Assembly (NCBI GenBank): GCA_021808195.1
Contig: JAKBCE010000113.1
Location: forward strand, 1-7,634
Reading direction: 5' to 3'
Length of the DNA: 7,634 bases
Origin: Pseudomonadota bacterium
GTDB lineage: Bacteria; Pseudomonadota; Gammaproteobacteria; Steroidobacterales; Steroidobacteraceae
Positions 5,288 through 7,634 of this stretch are shown piece after piece. The position numbers and the translations under genes are program-made. Position 1 is the stretch's first letter. Every line of letters begins with the position of its first letter. Below the pieces are notes generated by a model. That model searched no databases and was not told the DNA's origin. It saw only the letters and a program-made list of their open reading frames with translations.

Positions 5288-6993
5288 GCCGCGATCCGCA
5301 GGCCGACCGCGAGCGCCTGACCGCGATTCAGCGTGCGGCGCAGGGCGGGGAGCTGCCGCACGCCATCGGGCTCGCCGAGGCGGCGCTCGCCGAGGGACTC
5401 GAGCATCCGCTCATCCTGAACTTACTCGCGCTGCGCCATGAGCAGGCGGGCGATCTGACCGCGGCCGAAGCACTGCTGCGCCGTGCCGTGGCGCTCGATG
5501 GTGCGGACAAGGCGGCCCGCAATGCCCTCGGCCTGTGCCTGCTCAGGCTCGACCGGCATGCCGAGGCGCTCGAGCAGTTCGAGGCGCTCGCCGCGTCGGA
5601 TGCGGCGCTGCCGTTCGTGCATGCGAGCCGAGGAACGGCGCTGTTTGCCCTGGCCCGCGTGCGCGAGGCCGAAGCCGCCTTTGAGCGCGCGGTGCAGCTC
5701 GATTCGCGTCAGCCGGTCGCGCTTGCCGGCCTGGCGCGCATCGCGAGCTACCGTGGCGCGTTTCGCCAAGCCCGGCAGTGGGCCGAGGGCGCGCTCGAGC
5801 GTCTGCCGGGCTATCCGGATGCCGAGCTCAGTCTCGCGGCGACGGACCTTGGCGAACAGGACCCGCTCGGCGCCGAAACCCGTCTGCGCGCGCTGCTCGC
5901 GCGCGCAGACCTGAATCCCGAACAGCGCGCATTCGCTGGCGGTCTGCTCGGAGACGCGCTGGACGCCCAGGGGCGCACGCAGGATGCGTTTGCGGCCTAC
6001 ACCGACAGCAACGAGGTGCAGCGCGTCGCCTTTGCGTCCCGGTTCGCGTCGGCGGATCCGACCGCCCGACAGTATGCCGAACAGCTTGCCGGGTATCTGC
6101 GCTCCGCGCAGTCGGCGCGCTGGCGGGCAGCACCGCCGTCTGCCGCGGTGAACCCAGCGGCCGGTCACATCTTCGTGCTCGGATTTCTGCGTTCGGGGAC
6201 CTCGCTTCTGGAGGTCATTCTCGAGGGCCACCCGCAGGTGGTCAGCGTCGAGGAGAGCGAGTCGCTGATCGATTCAGTGCAGCAGTTCATGCAGCAACCG
6301 CAGGATCTCGAGCGCTTCGTACACGCGCCACCGGCGACGCTGGAGGCGCTGCGCAGTGCGTACTGGCGCCGGGTCGCTCAGGCGGGTGCCGATGTCACCG
6401 GCAAGGTCTTCGTCGACAAGAATCCGCTCAATACCCTGAAGCTGCCGCTCATCGCGCGGCTGTTCCCGCAGGCGAAGATCCTGTTTGCCTGCCGTGATCC
6501 GCGCGACATCGTACTCAGCTGCTTTCGGCACCGCTTCCGCATGAGTGCCCCGATCTACGAACTGCTGACGCTCGAGAGTGCCGCCCGGTACTACGATGCG
6601 GTCATGCGCGTGTTTCTGGAGTGCACGCGCCTGCTGCCACTGGAGTTCTGTCTGGTCCGGCACGAAGACGTCGTGAGCGGCTTCGCGCGCGAGATGCGCC
6701 GCGTGTGCGACTTCCTGGGCCTCGCGTGGGATCCGGCTATGGGCGATTTTGCGCTGCGCACGCAGGGGCGTGAGGCCCTGACGCCGAGCACCGCGCAGCT
6801 CGCCAAAGGACTGAACACCGAGGGTGTCGGCCATTGGCTGCGCTACCGCGAACAGCTCGAGCCGGCGGGGGCGATTCTCGCGCCCTGGGTCCGGCAGTTC
6901 ATTTATGACGAGACGGGCGCCTCGGGCAGGTTGAACCAGCAGTTGAACGCCACGGTGATCCGCTCCCCGGTGCCTTCGAACGGCGTCACGTGA
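5284..6993 (+). CDS. TPR-repeat sulfotransferase
   Basis: This is a cytoplasmic-looking protein of 569 residues from a TTG at 5284. The TTG shares bases with the oxygenase stop (TTGA), giving coupled translation. In-frame GTGs at 5272 and 5221 would add 4 or 21 residues, and no start has a strong ribosome site. Residues 10-280 are Ala/Leu/Glu-rich helical repeats of TPR type, for example DLTAAEALLRRAVALDGADK (57-76) and REAEAAFERAVQLD (127-140). Residues 295-540 form a sulfotransferase domain (Sulfotransfer_3 type). It has a PAPS 5'-phosphosulfate loop FLRSGTSLLE (301-310), VEESE (322-326), VDKNPLNTLKLP (377-388) and the 3'-phosphate segment CRDPRDIVLSCFRHRF (403-418). The tail motif is GVGHWLRYREQLEP. 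It should move sulfate from PAPS to a hydroxyl or tyrosine; the acceptor is unknown, and the TPR part may bind it. The last 29 residues lie beyond the usual domain end and overlap the opposing gene. Confidence 0.88.
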   Translation: MSRDPQADRERLTAIQRAAQGGELPHAIGLAEAALAEGLEHPLILNLLALRHEQAGDLTAAEALLRRAVALDGADKAARNALGLCLLRLDRHAEALEQFEALAASDAALPFVHASRGTALFALARVREAEAAFERAVQLDSRQPVALAGLARIASYRGAFRQARQWAEGALERLPGYPDAELSLAATDLGEQDPLGAETRLRALLARADLNPEQRAFAGGLLGDALDAQGRTQDAFAAYTDSNEVQRVAFASRFASADPTARQYAEQLAGYLRSAQSARWRAAPPSAAVNPAAGHIFVLGFLRSGTSLLEVILEGHPQVVSVEESESLIDSVQQFMQQPQDLERFVHAPPATLEALRSAYWRRVAQAGADVTGKVFVDKNPLNTLKLPLIARLFPQAKILFACRDPRDIVLSCFRHRFRMSAPIYELLTLESAARYYDAVMRVFLECTRLLPLEFCLVRHEDVVSGFAREMRRVCDFLGLAWDPAMGDFALRTQGREALTPSTAQLAKGLNTEGVGHWLRYREQLEPAGAILAPWVRQFIYDETGASGRLNQQLNATVIRSPVPSNGVT

Positions 6994-7586
6994 TGCAGCA
7001 CCCATGAGGGGAAGATGACGAGCTGACCGGGCTCGAGGCGAAAGCGGGGTGCCTGGTGCCCGAAGGGCAGGCGGATGTTGGCGACCGCCGCATCCATGTG
7101 CATTGCGCTCGGGGTGCTCGGGTTGACGAACGTGAGCAGTCCGTTCTCCGGCTTGTCTGGATCACTTTGGCCCGGATCGACGCAGTACACCCCGCTCCAG
7201 GAGGCGTTGGGGTGATTGTGTACACCAAAGAATCCGCCCGGGCGGGTGACGTGGAACCAGCAATCGTTGAAAATCTGCAGTCGCTGCAGCGTCGCGAGGT
7301 CATAGCCGTTCAGCCGGCCGATCACCGCGAGCAGTTGCGACCAGCAGAATCGCTTCAGCTCTTGCACCGCCTCGTGCTCGACGCGAAAGAAGTTGAAGTG
7401 ACTCTCGAACAGCGCCGCATTGCGCGGGGTGAACGGCTGCGGATTGGTCGCGCCGCGGGCCTCCAGATCGAAGATCACCGGTTTCAGGCGCGCATTGAGC
7501 TGCTCGGGTGCCGGATAGCGCGACATCGCGAACGGCACCGCGAACATCGTGATCAGTTCCGGAGGCGGCAGGCTGGCGGTCGACAT
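6903..7586 (-). CDS. Putative Fe(II)/2OG oxygenase, TIGR02466 / 2OG-FeII_Oxy_5 type
   Basis: This 227-residue protein resembles the small 'putative 2OG-Fe(II) oxygenase' family TIGR02466, a different branch from the PKHD enzyme nearby. The core reads GGFFGVHNHPNASWSGVYCV (117-136), then NGLLTFVNPS (148-157), RLPFGHQAPRFRLEPGQLVI (172-191), SWVLHHVTPF (194-203) and GERITVAFNCWF (207-218). His123 and His199 (or His198) are likely iron ligands, and Arg209 likely holds 2-oxoglutarate. Position 125 is His where classical enzymes have Asp in HxD; as I recall, HxH is usual for this family. The ATG at 7586 is chosen because AAGGG lies seven to eight bases upstream; a TTG at 7601 is an unlikely start. 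There is no signal peptide. The substrate is unknown. The gene is convergent with the sulfotransferase and overlaps it by 91 bases. Confidence 0.85.
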   Translation of the reverse strand: MSTASLPPPELITMFAVPFAMSRYPAPEQLNARLKPVIFDLEARGATNPQPFTPRNAALFESHFNFFRVEHEAVQELKRFCWSQLLAVIGRLNGYDLATLQRLQIFNDCWFHVTRPGGFFGVHNHPNASWSGVYCVDPGQSDPDKPENGLLTFVNPSTPSAMHMDAAVANIRLPFGHQAPRFRLEPGQLVIFPSWVLHHVTPFEGTGERITVAFNCWFNLPEAPVSS

Positions 7587-7612
7587 GGGGGCGCCCTTCA
7601 AACTCAGCGTAT

Positions 7613-7618
7613 AGTATA
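7613..7618 (-). promoter_or_regulatory. Candidate -10 element of the minus-strand oxygenase gene
   Basis: Read on the minus strand this is TATACT, five of six to the sigma70 -10 consensus. It is 26 bases before the ATG at 7586, leaving a leader of about 20 bases. The matching -35 would fall at or beyond the right edge of the window, so the promoter cannot be completed here. Confidence 0.4.
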
Positions 7619-7634
7619 TGCAGTTTCAACTTCT

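Noticed and set aside
6274..7005. Minus-strand open frame of 243 codons opposite the sulfotransferase
   Set aside because: It covers the conserved sulfotransferase motifs in antisense and is in a different frame from the real minus-strand oxygenase; its product shows no family pattern.
1..7634. CRISPR arrays, insertion sequences, tRNA/rRNA genes and long direct repeats
   Set aside because: None was found on reading both strands; no spaced repeats, transposase motifs or terminal inverted repeats are visible.

Overview
The window is GC-rich, with proteobacterial gene style: GTG/TTG starts, a TonB-dependent outer-membrane receptor, signal peptides and rho-independent terminators. The proteins look most like those of Gammaproteobacteria of the Xanthomonadales/Nevskiales/Steroidobacter type. 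That placement rests on protein style alone and is an inference; an alphaproteobacterium cannot be excluded.

Layout. Positions 1-83 hold the last 26 codons of an unrecognised gene. A 425-base gene-free leader (84-508) follows. It has an AT-rich stretch, a small inverted repeat, a weak Fur-box-like match and, close to the next gene, a bulged hairpin followed by seven T's that looks like an intrinsic terminator or attenuator. Next is a large TonB-dependent receptor (509-3331), then a GC-rich hairpin and a strong rho-independent terminator (3454-3481). A second plus-strand group has its own likely promoters: a secreted two-lobed retropepsin-like aspartic protease (3556-4515), a PKHD-type Fe(II)/2-oxoglutarate oxygenase of the YbiX/PiuC type (4622-5287), and a TPR-sulfotransferase (about 5284-6993). 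The sulfotransferase start overlaps the oxygenase stop. On the minus strand a second Fe(II)/2OG oxygenase, of the TIGR02466/2OG-FeII_Oxy_5 type (7586-6903), runs into the sulfotransferase and overlaps its 3' end by 91 bases.

How the genes may work together. The receptor would take up an unknown large or scarce ligand across the outer membrane. The exported protease would act in the periplasm or at the cell surface. The two oxygenases and the sulfotransferase are modification enzymes, with no export signal seen. The set suggests a receptor-linked cassette that hydroxylates and sulfates a peptide, protein or small molecule. Each enzyme assignment is supported by motifs; the joint function is inference. 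No precursor peptide, CRISPR array, mobile element, tRNA or rRNA was seen.
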